From positions 62,001-126,000 of the forward strand of contig CAMDFD010000010.1 of assembly GCA_945897365.1 (NCBI GenBank): a stretch of DNA of 64,000 bases, read 5' to 3'. Both the position numbers and the translations under genes were made by a program. This document shows, in pieces, positions 23,709-32,827 of this stretch. Numbering within the stretch: the stretch's first letter is position 1; each line of letters starts with the position of its first letter. A model generated the notes under the pieces. That model was given only the letters and a program-made list of their open reading frames with translations. It did not search any database and was not told where the DNA came from. Source of the DNA: Bordetella parapertussis (lineage in GTDB: Bacteria > Pseudomonadota > Gammaproteobacteria > Burkholderiales > Burkholderiaceae_B).

Positions 23709-26700
23709 GTTTCTCGAGTTTTTTTATCAGCCGACCGATTTTTGCAGCGGTGATTTCTATCACCATCGTGATCGCAGGTTTGATGGCGGCGCGAGGACTG
23801 CCTATTGCGCAATATCCACAGATCGCACCGCCAACCGTCATTATTACGGCGAACTATCTAGGGGCTTCGGCAGAGACGCTGACGCGAACCGTCGCGGGAC
23901 CGATTGAAGAGCAACTGTCCGGAGTTGAAAATCTATTGTTTTTCAATTCGAGCGCCCAATCGAATGGTGCTTTAGCGATTACGGCGACCTTCGAAGTGGG
24001 CACCAATATCGACACGGCGACAGTCAACGTGAACAACCGGGTCAAGATCGCAGAGCCGCGCTTACCGGATATTGTCCGTCAGTTTGGCGTGACGGTTCAA
24101 AAACGTTCAAATGATATTTTGTTGGTGACGGCGATCACGTCGCCTAACGAAGAGTTTTCGAATCTTTACCTTTCGAACTACGCTCTCGTCAATATCGTGG
24201 ATGAGCTCAAGCGTTTACCAGGCGTGGGTGACGCACAAATTTTAGGTGCCAAGGACTACTCGATGCGTATCTGGCTCAAGCCTGATCGCATGGCGCAGCT
24301 TGGGATCACGGCGCCCGATGTGGCGGCTGCAATCGCTGCGCAAAATAAACAAAACGTCGCAGGAAAAATTGGACAGGAGCCCGCACCTCTGGGACAGCAG
24401 CTGGTCTACACGGTGACGGCCAAAGGACGTCTTGTCACGCCTGAACAATTTGGCGAAATCGTGATTCGTTCTGAAGGTGCGAGCGGTACGCTGCGCCTCA
24501 AGGATATCGCCCGCGTCGAGCTTGGTGCAGCCGACTACGATGCCAACACCAAGCTAGTCGGTCAACCTGTCGCACTGGTTGCGACCTATTTGCAGTCGGG
24601 CGCAAATGCCTTGGCTGTCGCTGAAAGTGTACGTAAAAAAATGCAGGAGCTTGAGAAAAAATTTCCTCCTGGCATCGAATATGTGATTCCGTTTGACACG
24701 ACAAAATTTGTGACGGCTTCTATCAATGAGGTGATCAAGACCTTGTTCGAAGCGATGATCCTCGTGGGGCTGGTGGTATATCTGTTTTTACAAAACTGGC
24801 GTGCGACCCTGATCCCGCTGATCGCGGTGCCTGTTTCCCTCATCGGCACTTTTGCAGGCTTGTGGGTATTTGGGTTTTCAATCAACACGCTGACTTTGTT
24901 TGCGATGGTCTTGTCGATTGGTATCGTGGTTGATGACGCTATTGTCGTGCTAGAGAACGTAGAGCGACTGATGGCCGAACGTAATCTTTCACCCAAGGAG
25001 GCCGCCTACGAGGCGATGCGTGAGGTATCGGGAGCGGTCGTCGCCATCGTGCTGGTTCTCTCGGCGGTATTTATTCCGGTGGCTTTCTTGGGCGGGATCG
25101 CCGGAACTCTTTATCAGCAGTTTGCCGTGACGGTCGCGCTCGCGGTCATTTTGTCAGGCATTGTTGCTTTGACGTTGACGCCTGCCCTCTGCGCTGTGTT
25201 GCTCAAGCCAGGCATGCATGCACCCAAAGGATTTGGATGGTTCAACCGCGGCTTTGCGGCGTTCACCACACAATATACAAAACTCGTCGATCAAACTTTG
25301 CGTCATCGTGTGATTGGTGCGACGGTTTTCGCAGCGATTTTGATCGGGTGTGTCGCGATGTTTCGTTTAGTCCCGGGTGGTTTCGTTCCAGCCGAGGATC
25401 AAGGCTATCTCATTAGTGCATTGGTGCTGCCGGATGGTGCCAGTTTGCAGCGTACCGAACAGACGGGCGATACTTTTCGAAAACGTATAGTCCAAGACCC
25501 TGGCGTGGCGCGCGTGTTTGTGATTGCAGGCCGTGACATTATTGGCGGCGGCAACAGAGCGAACGCTGGCACGATTTTCATCCCCCTCAAGGATTGGGAT
25601 GAGCGCACGTCTTCTTCCGTTGAGCTCGCCAAGAAATTCACGGGAGTCGGTATGAGCCTACCCGATGGCATGGCGCTCGTTTTTAATCCTCCGCCGATCA
25701 GAGGCTTGGGCTCTGCTGGCGGTTTTGAGTTCTATGTACAGTCTAAGGGAGAGCCCTCGGTCACTGAGTTGGCGACTGTCGTCACCAGCTTTGCAGAGGA
25801 ATTGAAAAAGCAACCCAAGCTCACCGGTATAAACACTTTTTTTAGACCGACAGCACCACAAATTTATGTAGAGGTTGATGAGGCTAAAGCACTGTCGCTT
25901 GGGATTCCCGTGGCGGATGTGTATCTTAGTCTTCAAGCGACGATGGGTGCGTTGTATGTTAATGACTTCAACTTGAATGGCCGCACCTATCGCGTACAGA
26001 TGCAAGCGGATTCTCAATACCGTACCGAACCGACCGATCTTGGGCAGATTTATGTGCGTGCCAATAATGGCAGCATGGTGCCAGTCTCCGCACTGATTTC
26101 CGTCAAACAAGTCGTGGGCCCCGAACAACTCGAGCGCTTTAATGGCTTTCTTGCGGCCAAAGTATTGGGGAGCGCTGTCCAAGGCGTCAGCTCAGGCGAT
26201 GCCATTAATATTGTCGCAGCCGCTGCGCGTGCGACCTTGCCTCCGGGCTATGAGTTGGCCTGGGCAGGTCAGGCTTATCAGCAGATTCGAACGGGAGATG
26301 CTTCCGGTTTGGCTTTTATGTTTGGCATTGTGATGGTATTTTTGATTCTTGCCGCACAGTATGAGCGTTGGTCGCTTCCTATTGCTGTGCTGTTGGCCGT
26401 GCCTTTCGCGTTATTCGGTGCCTTGCTTGCCGTCTATTTACGCGGTATGCCCAACGATATTTATTTTCAGATTGGTCTATTAGTGTTGATCGGGCTTTCG
26501 GCGAAAAATGCTATTTTGGTGGTGGAGTTCGCTTCTCAAAAGCGCGCGCAAGGGATGAGCACAATGGATGCAGCGCTGAGCGCTGCACAACTTAGATTTA
26601 GGCCGATTGTGATGACATCTCTGGCTTTTATTCTTGGCGTATTTCCTCTGGTGATCTCCACCGGAGCGGGCGCGGCAGCGCGTCAGTCCATGGGTACAGG

Positions 26701-26821
26701 TGTGTTTGGCGGGATGCTGGCATCGACCTTCATCGCGACTATTTTTGTCCCGATGTTTTTTACTTGGCTCTCACGAAATAAAAAAAATGAGAGTACTGAA
26801 AAAAATCATGATGCCTCTTAA
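23705..26821 (+). CDS. RND efflux permease, HAE1 family (MexB/AcrB-like)
   Basis: A 1038-residue inner-membrane proton antiporter of typical AcrB length. It begins SSFFISRPIFAAVISI, as AcrB-type pumps do. The duplicated layout of TM1, large periplasmic loop, TM2-6, TM7, loop and TM8-12 is visible. TM4 holds the proton-relay pair in SIGIVVDDAIVVLENVER (DD). GMPNDIYFQIGLLVLIGLSAKNAILVVEFA is the conserved TM9-TM10 region. The gene overlaps the adaptor gene upstream and the channel gene downstream, so all three are surely one operon. It should expel amphiphilic drugs, solvents or toxic pathway intermediates; the specific substrate is not readable. Confidence 0.96.
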   Translation: MSFSSFFISRPIFAAVISITIVIAGLMAARGLPIAQYPQIAPPTVIITANYLGASAETLTRTVAGPIEEQLSGVENLLFFNSSAQSNGALAITATFEVGTNIDTATVNVNNRVKIAEPRLPDIVRQFGVTVQKRSNDILLVTAITSPNEEFSNLYLSNYALVNIVDELKRLPGVGDAQILGAKDYSMRIWLKPDRMAQLGITAPDVAAAIAAQNKQNVAGKIGQEPAPLGQQLVYTVTAKGRLVTPEQFGEIVIRSEGASGTLRLKDIARVELGAADYDANTKLVGQPVALVATYLQSGANALAVAESVRKKMQELEKKFPPGIEYVIPFDTTKFVTASINEVIKTLFEAMILVGLVVYLFLQNWRATLIPLIAVPVSLIGTFAGLWVFGFSINTLTLFAMVLSIGIVVDDAIVVLENVERLMAERNLSPKEAAYEAMREVSGAVVAIVLVLSAVFIPVAFLGGIAGTLYQQFAVTVALAVILSGIVALTLTPALCAVLLKPGMHAPKGFGWFNRGFAAFTTQYTKLVDQTLRHRVIGATVFAAILIGCVAMFRLVPGGFVPAEDQGYLISALVLPDGASLQRTEQTGDTFRKRIVQDPGVARVFVIAGRDIIGGGNRANAGTIFIPLKDWDERTSSSVELAKKFTGVGMSLPDGMALVFNPPPIRGLGSAGGFEFYVQSKGEPSVTELATVVTSFAEELKKQPKLTGINTFFRPTAPQIYVEVDEAKALSLGIPVADVYLSLQATMGALYVNDFNLNGRTYRVQMQADSQYRTEPTDLGQIYVRANNGSMVPVSALISVKQVVGPEQLERFNGFLAAKVLGSAVQGVSSGDAINIVAAAARATLPPGYELAWAGQAYQQIRTGDASGLAFMFGIVMVFLILAAQYERWSLPIAVLLAVPFALFGALLAVYLRGMPNDIYFQIGLLVLIGLSAKNAILVVEFASQKRAQGMSTMDAALSAAQLRFRPIVMTSLAFILGVFPLVISTGAGAAARQSMGTGVFGGMLASTFIATIFVPMFFTWLSRNKKNESTEKNHDAS

Positions 26822-28250
26822 CGTGAGCCAAAAGCGCTTTTCCGTACGACTGGCTGTGACGCTAGCGACAGTCGGGCTGCTGAGTGGATGCTTAGTTGGT
26901 CCAGACTATGAGCGTCCTCAAGTTTCCTTGCCAGAGAGCTTCCGCGCAGTATCGTCGGTCACGCCAACGGTGAGTGCCTCCAACGAAGTCGTACTGACAG
27001 AGTGGTGGACTTTGTTCAACGACTCCGTTCTTAATGATTTAGTCACGAGTACCCAAAAGAACAATGCGGAGGTGCAAATTGCCGTCGCGCGTCTAGGTCA
27101 AGCGCAGGCGCTCGCGCGTCAAGCGGGTGCGGCTCTTTATCCGACGCTGAATATGACCGCCTCGGGTACGCGCGCCTCCACTGGAACCTCTGTTTCTCCG
27201 TCAGGTGTGGGCTTTCAAACAAATACGACGCAAGTCGGCTTAGTGACCTCGTACGAGATTGATGTATGGGGTCGAGTTAGGCGCAATATCGAGTCAGCAA
27301 CCGCAGTCGCGACTGCAAGTCAGTATGAGCAGGATAGTGTTCGACTGACACTCTCTGCGTTGGTCACAAACACGTATTTACGTTTGCGTGCTTTGGATGC
27401 TCAGCGAGATGTAGTGACGAATTCAGTGAAAACCCGTGAAAACTCTTTGCGAATTGCGCAGGCAAAGCTCGATGGCGGTCTGGTGTCGCCGATCGATGTC
27501 AGTCAAGCACGCGCGGCCAAAGCGGCCTCGGAGGCGAATCTTTCCGAACTCACCCGTCAAAGGGCGATCGTTCAAAATCAGTTGGGTATCTTGACGGGCC
27601 AATTGCAATTGACGCTTGCCCCTGTCGATCTTCGGGGCTTGCCGGTTCCGCCGGTTCCTCCCGCGGGTTTACCCTCCACGCTTCTTGAAAGTCGTCCAGA
27701 TGTGAATCGTGCGGAGCAAGAACTGACTGCCGCCAATGCGCGTATTGGCGTGGCGACGGCTAATTTCTTTCCGACGCTTTCACTGACGGGTGTTTTCGGG
27801 GCGCAGAGCGTCGACTTTAGCGCCTTTCTCTCGGGGCAGAGTGCAGTGTGGTCGGCAGGGTTAGGTTTGCTTCAGCCCTTGTTTTCCGGCGGCTCTCTGA
27901 CCGCGCGTCTGGATTTTGCTAATGCGCAACAGCAAGAAGTTCTTGGTAATTACGTTAAAGTTGTGAGAAACGCCTTTGGCGAAGTCAGTGATGCACTCGT
28001 TTCAGTGAGTCAGACCTTCGAGACGGAGCGCTACCTGACAGAGCAGGTAGCCGCCGCGACCAAGGCGCAAGAGCTGGCGACTGTGCGCTACGAGGCGGGG
28101 TATGTTGATTATCTGAATGTGCTGGAGGCACAGCGTATTCAAAACGAAGCAAATCTTGCCTTTGTGTTGAACCGATCTGTGCGCCTTCAAGCTGGGGTTG
28201 ATTTATTTAAGGCCTTGGGCGGCGGATGGAAGAAAGAGAGCCTGGAATAA
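26787..28250 (+). CDS. RND efflux outer-membrane factor, NodT/OprM family lipoprotein
   Basis: An outer-membrane channel of about 487 residues. The signal peptide ends in the lipobox LLSGC before LVGPDYERP, the classical start of OprM-like lipoproteins. Two OEP domains follow, each with the paired helix-strand pattern: WWTLFNDSVLNDLV and, in the second repeat, LLESRPDVNRAEQELTAANARIG. FPTLSLTGVFG and PLFSGG are further family marks. The start is uncertain: ATG 26787 lies inside the pump gene, with 26808 and 26811 as alternatives, and all give a good signal peptide. It completes the tripartite system encoded from 22506. Confidence 0.93.
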   Translation: MRVLKKIMMPLNVSQKRFSVRLAVTLATVGLLSGCLVGPDYERPQVSLPESFRAVSSVTPTVSASNEVVLTEWWTLFNDSVLNDLVTSTQKNNAEVQIAVARLGQAQALARQAGAALYPTLNMTASGTRASTGTSVSPSGVGFQTNTTQVGLVTSYEIDVWGRVRRNIESATAVATASQYEQDSVRLTLSALVTNTYLRLRALDAQRDVVTNSVKTRENSLRIAQAKLDGGLVSPIDVSQARAAKAASEANLSELTRQRAIVQNQLGILTGQLQLTLAPVDLRGLPVPPVPPAGLPSTLLESRPDVNRAEQELTAANARIGVATANFFPTLSLTGVFGAQSVDFSAFLSGQSAVWSAGLGLLQPLFSGGSLTARLDFANAQQQEVLGNYVKVVRNAFGEVSDALVSVSQTFETERYLTEQVAAATKAQELATVRYEAGYVDYLNVLEAQRIQNEANLAFVLNRSVRLQAGVDLFKALGGGWKKESLE

Positions 28251-28315
28251 ACCCGCGCTCTAGCTTTAGAATGAAATATCAAATATAAGAACGAGACAGA
28301 CTAGAGGAGTATGTG

Positions 28316-29152
28316 ATGAATGACGCGATCGAAAAACAATACAACCCCCGCACGACGGTGACGGCTGAACAATTAGTTTTTTTCAGTGATCTTGGTGCTC
28401 GTCTGAGCGAGCAGGCTCGTGAAAAGTTTGTTGGACGTTACGACTTACGCTTTGGCGAAGGCCCGCTTGAAAATGCCGATTTCTTTTATTGTGGCAATCC
28501 TAATCGTCCTCTGATGGTATTTTTTCACGGGGGTTACTGGCGTGCCCGTGATAAAAAAGATTATAGTTTCGTCGTCAATGGAATCTTGCCTCTTGACTGC
28601 TCCGTTGTGGTGATGAATTACGACCTGTGCCCCGCTGTGACGGTTCAGCAAATTGTGAGTCAAACCAAGCGCGGTTTAGAGTGGGTCGCAAACCAAGCGG
28701 CGAATTGGCAGATCGATCCTGAGCAAATTTATGTTTCTGGGCATTCTGCTGGTGCGCACATCATCGCAGCGACTCTCGCTCAAACAGGCGCTGCGTTTGA
28801 ACTCAAACAGCACAAGATTAAAAAGGCATATTTAATCAGCGGTGTTTTTGATGTCGAACCGGTTTTACAGATTTCCGTCAACGAAGAGATTAGACTCAAG
28901 CCTGAGGATGTTGAGGTGCTGAGCCCGCTTCGTCACCCTTTTTCCTCTTCGGTTGGTTATGAGGTGATTGTTGGAGGTGCCGAGCCCAAGGATTGGATTG
29001 GTGAGTCTGAGCGCATAGCCGCGCATCTCCGCACGCAGGGTTGCGAGGTGGGTTTACATATTCTTCCGGGTTTAAATCATTACACTGTGTTGCATGAGAT
29101 GGATCGCCCTGAGGGTTTTGTTTCTAAGCTGTTCGCACGTGATATAGGGTGA
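28316..29152 (+). CDS. Alpha/beta hydrolase, arylformamidase-like
   Basis: A 278-residue alpha/beta hydrolase. HGGYW at 71-75 is the oxyanion-hole motif of the kynurenine formamidase/hormone-sensitive-lipase side of the fold. The nucleophile Ser144 lies in SGHSAGAH, Asp is likely in the EVIVGGAEPKDW region and the catalytic His in GLNHYTVLHEM. It would hydrolyse N-formylkynurenine or a short-chain ester or amide. GAGGAG 6 bases before ATG 28316 decides this start over GTG 28313. No kynureninase or tryptophan dioxygenase lies nearby, so true kynurenine metabolism is not supported by context. The gene is followed 3 bases later by the RodZ-like gene. Confidence 0.87.
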   Translation: MNDAIEKQYNPRTTVTAEQLVFFSDLGARLSEQAREKFVGRYDLRFGEGPLENADFFYCGNPNRPLMVFFHGGYWRARDKKDYSFVVNGILPLDCSVVVMNYDLCPAVTVQQIVSQTKRGLEWVANQAANWQIDPEQIYVSGHSAGAHIIAATLAQTGAAFELKQHKIKKAYLISGVFDVEPVLQISVNEEIRLKPEDVEVLSPLRHPFSSSVGYEVIVGGAEPKDWIGESERIAAHLRTQGCEVGLHILPGLNHYTVLHEMDRPEGFVSKLFARDIG

Positions 29153-29155
29153 TGT

Positions 29156-30121
29156 ATGGATAATGTTGATCAGCAAAGTATTGAGCAGGGGGACCCTATC
29201 GTCGCCTTGCGCGTGCAATTGGGTGGATTGTTGTCACGTGAGCGGCTAGATCAGCAAAAAGATGTCCTGGATGTTGCGCGACGTTTAATGTTGTCCAAAC
29301 TTCAATTGCTTGCGATCGAAGCCGGTGAGGTGACCAGTTTTCATCATGAGCAAAGATATATCCAAAGCATTAAAGCCTATGTATTCTATTTAGGACTTCA
29401 CAGCAGAGCAGAGGTCAATGCGCTTGTGACGCAGATCGAAAACGGGTCTGCAGAGAGTCTGCGCTCCTCGCCGGCCGAGGGTGTTGCCAAACTCCATCGC
29501 ATAGCAGCGACTTCGGCACCGAAAAAATCATATTCCTCTAGAAGTCCCCGTTATCTATACGTCGGCATTGGCGTGCTCGTACTTGGCGCGATTGTTCTCG
29601 CGATCACCGAAGGGTGGCCCTTTAGCGATGGAAAAGAAGACATCGCAACGGTGACCCCTGCTGAAAGTGCAAGTATCACTTCGACTGCGGTACCGATTAC
29701 GCCTCCTCAAGCACGGCCTGCCCAAACCAATACTGCTTCTAGCGCGACAGCTCAGAGCCCTTCAGGGGCCTCCGTCTCAACGACACTCCCATTGGAAGTA
29801 TCTGCTCCGGCCGTTACACCTGTCTCAGCACCAACAGCCCCGCCTGCGCAAGAGGGTAAAGCCACGCTGCGAATAGATTTCAAAGCGGAGTGTTGGGTAT
29901 CGCTTCAGACTGTAGATGGAAAAAGGGCCGATCGTATCTACAAACCAGGTGAAAGCCTCTCGGTACCAATCGCGAATGTGAGTGGGTTGATCTTGGGTAA
30001 TGCGCCAGCCGCGAACGTTTTTTTAGCAGGTCGACAGGTTGATGTGTTGGTCAAAGGAATGACCCAGGGTAATGTCACGCGACTCGATCAAAAAAGCATA
30101 CAACTCTTACAAAAAAAATAA
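29156..30121 (+). CDS. RodZ-like membrane protein (HTH-like domain, one TM, DUF4115-like domain)
   Basis: A 321-residue single-pass protein with RodZ architecture. Residues 20-95 resemble the degenerate helix-turn-helix of RodZ (RERLDQQKDVLDVARRL, LLAIEAGE). A transmembrane helix spans about 133-151 (LYVGIGVLVLGAIVLAI). A Ser/Thr/Pro/Ala-rich periplasmic linker covers about 160-230. The C-terminal domain from about 236 (LRIDFKAECWVSLQTVDGK, then YKPGESLSV) matches DUF4115. RodZ anchors MreB filaments and sets rod shape. It is usually next to ispG in betaproteobacteria; no ispG is here, so this may be a second copy. It is coupled to the hydrolase upstream and convergent with the second efflux operon. 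Confidence 0.8.
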   Translation: MDNVDQQSIEQGDPIVALRVQLGGLLSRERLDQQKDVLDVARRLMLSKLQLLAIEAGEVTSFHHEQRYIQSIKAYVFYLGLHSRAEVNALVTQIENGSAESLRSSPAEGVAKLHRIAATSAPKKSYSSRSPRYLYVGIGVLVLGAIVLAITEGWPFSDGKEDIATVTPAESASITSTAVPITPPQARPAQTNTASSATAQSPSGASVSTTLPLEVSAPAVTPVSAPTAPPAQEGKATLRIDFKAECWVSLQTVDGKRADRIYKPGESLSVPIANVSGLILGNAPAANVFLAGRQVDVLVKGMTQGNVTRLDQKSIQLLQKK

Positions 30122-30129
30122 GTCTCGCT

Positions 30130-31620
30130 TCAGTTTTTTTCAATAGTTGCTAAAGAAGGCTTCTCTTGGGAAGGTTGTGACAGCGTCAGTCCTTCCCAGC
30201 CTCCACCCAAAGCCTTGACTAAAGACACGCTGGCGATAAACTGGCCTCCGTGTATTTGCCATTTGACGCGTTGGGCAGTGAGTTGATTTTGTTGGATCAA
30301 CGCCAAGGTTTGAGCAGTATCAAGGCCTTCACGATAACGGATCGCGCTGAATTGATAAGCTCTGTTTAGATTGCGTACGGCTTCGTCTTGCATCGTGCGG
30401 GCACGATCGAGTTGCGTGAGTGCACTCATGGCATCTTGTGTTTCTTGTATCGCCACCATGACGGACTGACGATAGTTGGCAAGCGTCACGCGATAGCCCG
30501 CTTGCGCAAAGCGATAGTTGGCACTGATACGGCCACTATCAAACACCGTTTGAGTGGCTGTTAGGCCAATCGACCAGATCAGCGAGGGAGCATTGAACAA
30601 TGAACTCAAAATTGAACTCTCTCCTCCAATAAATGCAGGTGCGAGTATCAATGTCGGAAAGAAGGCTGCCTTTGCAACACCAATTTGCGCATTGGCGGCG
30701 ACCATCGCGCGTTCGGCCGCTGCGACATCAGGTCGCCTTTCAAGCAACGTCGAGGGTACTCCGACTGGGAAGGCAGGTACACGTGTCGGTAAGCCGCCTG
30801 GGGCAAGGCTAAAGGCGGAGGCGGGCGTGCCGATCAAGGTTGCTAATAGATTTTCTTGAACGTTGCGTAATGACCTCAGGATCTCAAGTTGTGCGCCGCT
30901 CGATTGGGGGAGTGCTGTTTGTTGCGCAAGTTCTGTGCGTCCGGCGGCTCCCATGTCATAGCGCTTCTTGATGAGCGCCAGAAGCTTATTCTGAATCTGT
31001 ACGATGCCAGTGAGTACGCGGATTTCCTCATCGTATTGACGCAAAAGAAAATACGCATTGGCGAGTTGAGCGGTGAGCAAGAGTTTGACGTTTTCCGTGT
31101 CGGCCGCGGCTTGTTGGGCCGTGCTGCGTGAGGCCTCGACTTCGCGGCGAACTTTGCCCAACCAGTCGATCTCATAGGTCATGACTGCGACAGGTCGAAA
31201 ACTATTCTGAGTCGTGGACTGGTTGGTAGTGTTGTAACTTGATCCAGGACGATTGGCCGAGGTTTCAGTGCGCGCGCCTGTGGCTCCGATCGATACCGTC
31301 GGCAACAGTGCGGCGCTACGCGCTTCGCTTTGAGCGATTGCTTGATCGAGTCGGGCGAGCGAGGCACTTAGAGTATTGTTATTTGCAAGACAAGTGTCGA
31401 TGAGTTGATCCAGTGTCGGATCACCAAAAGCCTTCCACCACTTTTCTTTAGGGACGTCATCAGCCGGCGCGACAGGTTTCCACAGAGCAGGATTGGCACC
31501 AGGCAGTTTTTTCCAGTTTTCCGGAAACTCAACAGCAGGGCGTTCGTAGTCCGGTCCGATGGTTGAACAGCCGACCATGAGGAGTGCCGACAAGCAGAGG
31601 GCTAGACTTGGTTTCATCAT
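30130..31620 (-). CDS. RND efflux outer-membrane factor, NodT family lipoprotein (second system)
   Basis: An outer-membrane channel of about 496 residues. The lipobox LLMVGC precedes STIGPDYERP. OEP repeat marks include WWKAFGDPTLDQLIDTCLANN in the first half and LLERRPDVAAAERAMVAANAQIG in the second. ATG 31620 (or 31617) is chosen because the longer frame from 31689 runs back into the adaptor gene and adds a basic non-signal stretch. It is the last gene of the second tripartite operon, with adaptor stop only five bases upstream, and converges with the RodZ-like gene eight bases away. It is clearly a paralogue of the channel at 26787. Confidence 0.93.
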   Translation of the reverse strand: MMKPSLALCLSALLMVGCSTIGPDYERPAVEFPENWKKLPGANPALWKPVAPADDVPKEKWWKAFGDPTLDQLIDTCLANNNTLSASLARLDQAIAQSEARSAALLPTVSIGATGARTETSANRPGSSYNTTNQSTTQNSFRPVAVMTYEIDWLGKVRREVEASRSTAQQAAADTENVKLLLTAQLANAYFLLRQYDEEIRVLTGIVQIQNKLLALIKKRYDMGAAGRTELAQQTALPQSSGAQLEILRSLRNVQENLLATLIGTPASAFSLAPGGLPTRVPAFPVGVPSTLLERRPDVAAAERAMVAANAQIGVAKAAFFPTLILAPAFIGGESSILSSLFNAPSLIWSIGLTATQTVFDSGRISANYRFAQAGYRVTLANYRQSVMVAIQETQDAMSALTQLDRARTMQDEAVRNLNRAYQFSAIRYREGLDTAQTLALIQQNQLTAQRVKWQIHGGQFIASVSLVKALGGGWEGLTLSQPSQEKPSLATIEKN

Positions 31621-31624
31621 GCGC

Positions 31625-32827
31625 TCAAGAACCACGCCGAGTCGAGGGCGCGCGCGGCGCAGGAGACTGTGGTACAACAACTTGGCCATTCACCAAAGAA
31701 TCCATCGGATTCAAAATCAGTTGGTCGTCAGCGGTAATCCCGCTTCGAATTTCGACTTGATTGCCAAAATCGACACCAAGCGTGACTTTTTTCTTTTGAG
31801 CCCGCTTGTCCTTGTCGACCACGGCGATGAAGGGACCGCCCGCTCCAAAGATCAAGGTGTTGGTGGGAACAATCAAGCTATTGCCCAGCGCGATTTGCAT
31901 CGCGACTTCTACGTAGGCGCCTGGCAGTAACGCATTGTTCTCGTTCGGAATCTCGATATCGACTTGCAACGTTCGCGTATTGATGTCGATCGCACCAGCG
32001 GTACGTGCGATCCGACCTTTGATGATTTTTTCAGGGGCGTTGGTCTGATACACCGAAACTTCGTCCCCGACCTTGACTTGGGACGTGCGGTCTTGAGGAA
32101 GATACACATATACGCTTAGACGATCAGTGCGCGCCATCGAGAACATGGCCTGTGCGTTTCCTACGTTACCGGCATTCACGAGGTCGCCGAGGTTGATGTT
32201 GCGTCGCGTGATGCGGCCTTCAAAAGGCGCGATCACAGTGCCAAAACTCTGTAGATGTTTCAGGCGATTCAAGACAGCTTCGCTTTGTCGGTAGAGGCCC
32301 GTTTTTTCGTCCATTTCCTGTTGCGAAACGGCGTCTTCGGCGCGAAGTCGTCTCCAACGATCGTAGACTGTTTTGGCAAGCTTGAAATTAGCGGCTGCTT
32401 CTTCGACTTGGCGATTGATTTCAGGGGTGTCGATCAGTGCGAGAGTTTCACCTTGCTTAGCAGTGTCGCCAAGATCTTTAAACCATTGCTTAATATATCC
32501 CGTCACGCGCGAATGAATTTGAGCTTCATTGATGCCGCGTAACGTGCCAGGCAGCACCAGGCGCATATTGGGGTTGTTCTTGTCGGGGACCATGGGCTTG
32601 ACCACGAGGACATGCATGACCCCACTTTCATCGGCGCGTTTGGCCAAGACCTCAGCAAAGGCCCATCGCTCACGCAAGGTTGTACCAAGACCCAAGAGCA
32701 TCAGCGCAAAAATCAAGACCGCGACTAATTTCACTGAGCGCAGTGTTTTTTTCAGTTTGATTGACGACTCGGCATTGTCGGGGTGCCCGAGCGGCAAACC
32801 ATGAGAATCGTGGAGTGTGTCCTTCAT
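31625..32827 (-). CDS. RND efflux periplasmic adaptor (second system)
   Basis: A 400-residue membrane-fusion protein. A short cytoplasmic N-terminus of about 25 residues is followed by a signal anchor (LVAVLIFALMLLGLGTTL). The lipoyl half (INEAQIHSRVTGYIKQWFKDLGD), hairpin (VEEAAANFKLAKTVYDRWRRL), second lipoyl half (GTVIAPFEGRITRRNINLGD), barrel and C-terminal region (GNSLIVPTNTLIFGAGGP) follow in family order. The tail is rich in Pro and Arg. The start overlaps the permease stop by four bases. Gene order is permease, adaptor, channel, the reverse of the usual adaptor-first arrangement seen in the first system here. Confidence 0.93.
   Translation of the reverse strand: MKDTLHDSHGLPLGHPDNAESSIKLKKTLRSVKLVAVLIFALMLLGLGTTLRERWAFAEVLAKRADESGVMHVLVVKPMVPDKNNPNMRLVLPGTLRGINEAQIHSRVTGYIKQWFKDLGDTAKQGETLALIDTPEINRQVEEAAANFKLAKTVYDRWRRLRAEDAVSQQEMDEKTGLYRQSEAVLNRLKHLQSFGTVIAPFEGRITRRNINLGDLVNAGNVGNAQAMFSMARTDRLSVYVYLPQDRTSQVKVGDEVSVYQTNAPEKIIKGRIARTAGAIDINTRTLQVDIEIPNENNALLPGAYVEVAMQIALGNSLIVPTNTLIFGAGGPFIAVVDKDKRAQKKKVTLGVDFGNQVEIRSGITADDQLILNPMDSLVNGQVVVPQSPAPRAPSTRRGS

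Noticed and set aside
25658..26182. Antisense frame of 174 codons inside the first RND permease gene
   Set aside because: It has no protein-like motifs and lies wholly opposite a well-conserved pump region; it is a shadow of GC-skewed codons.
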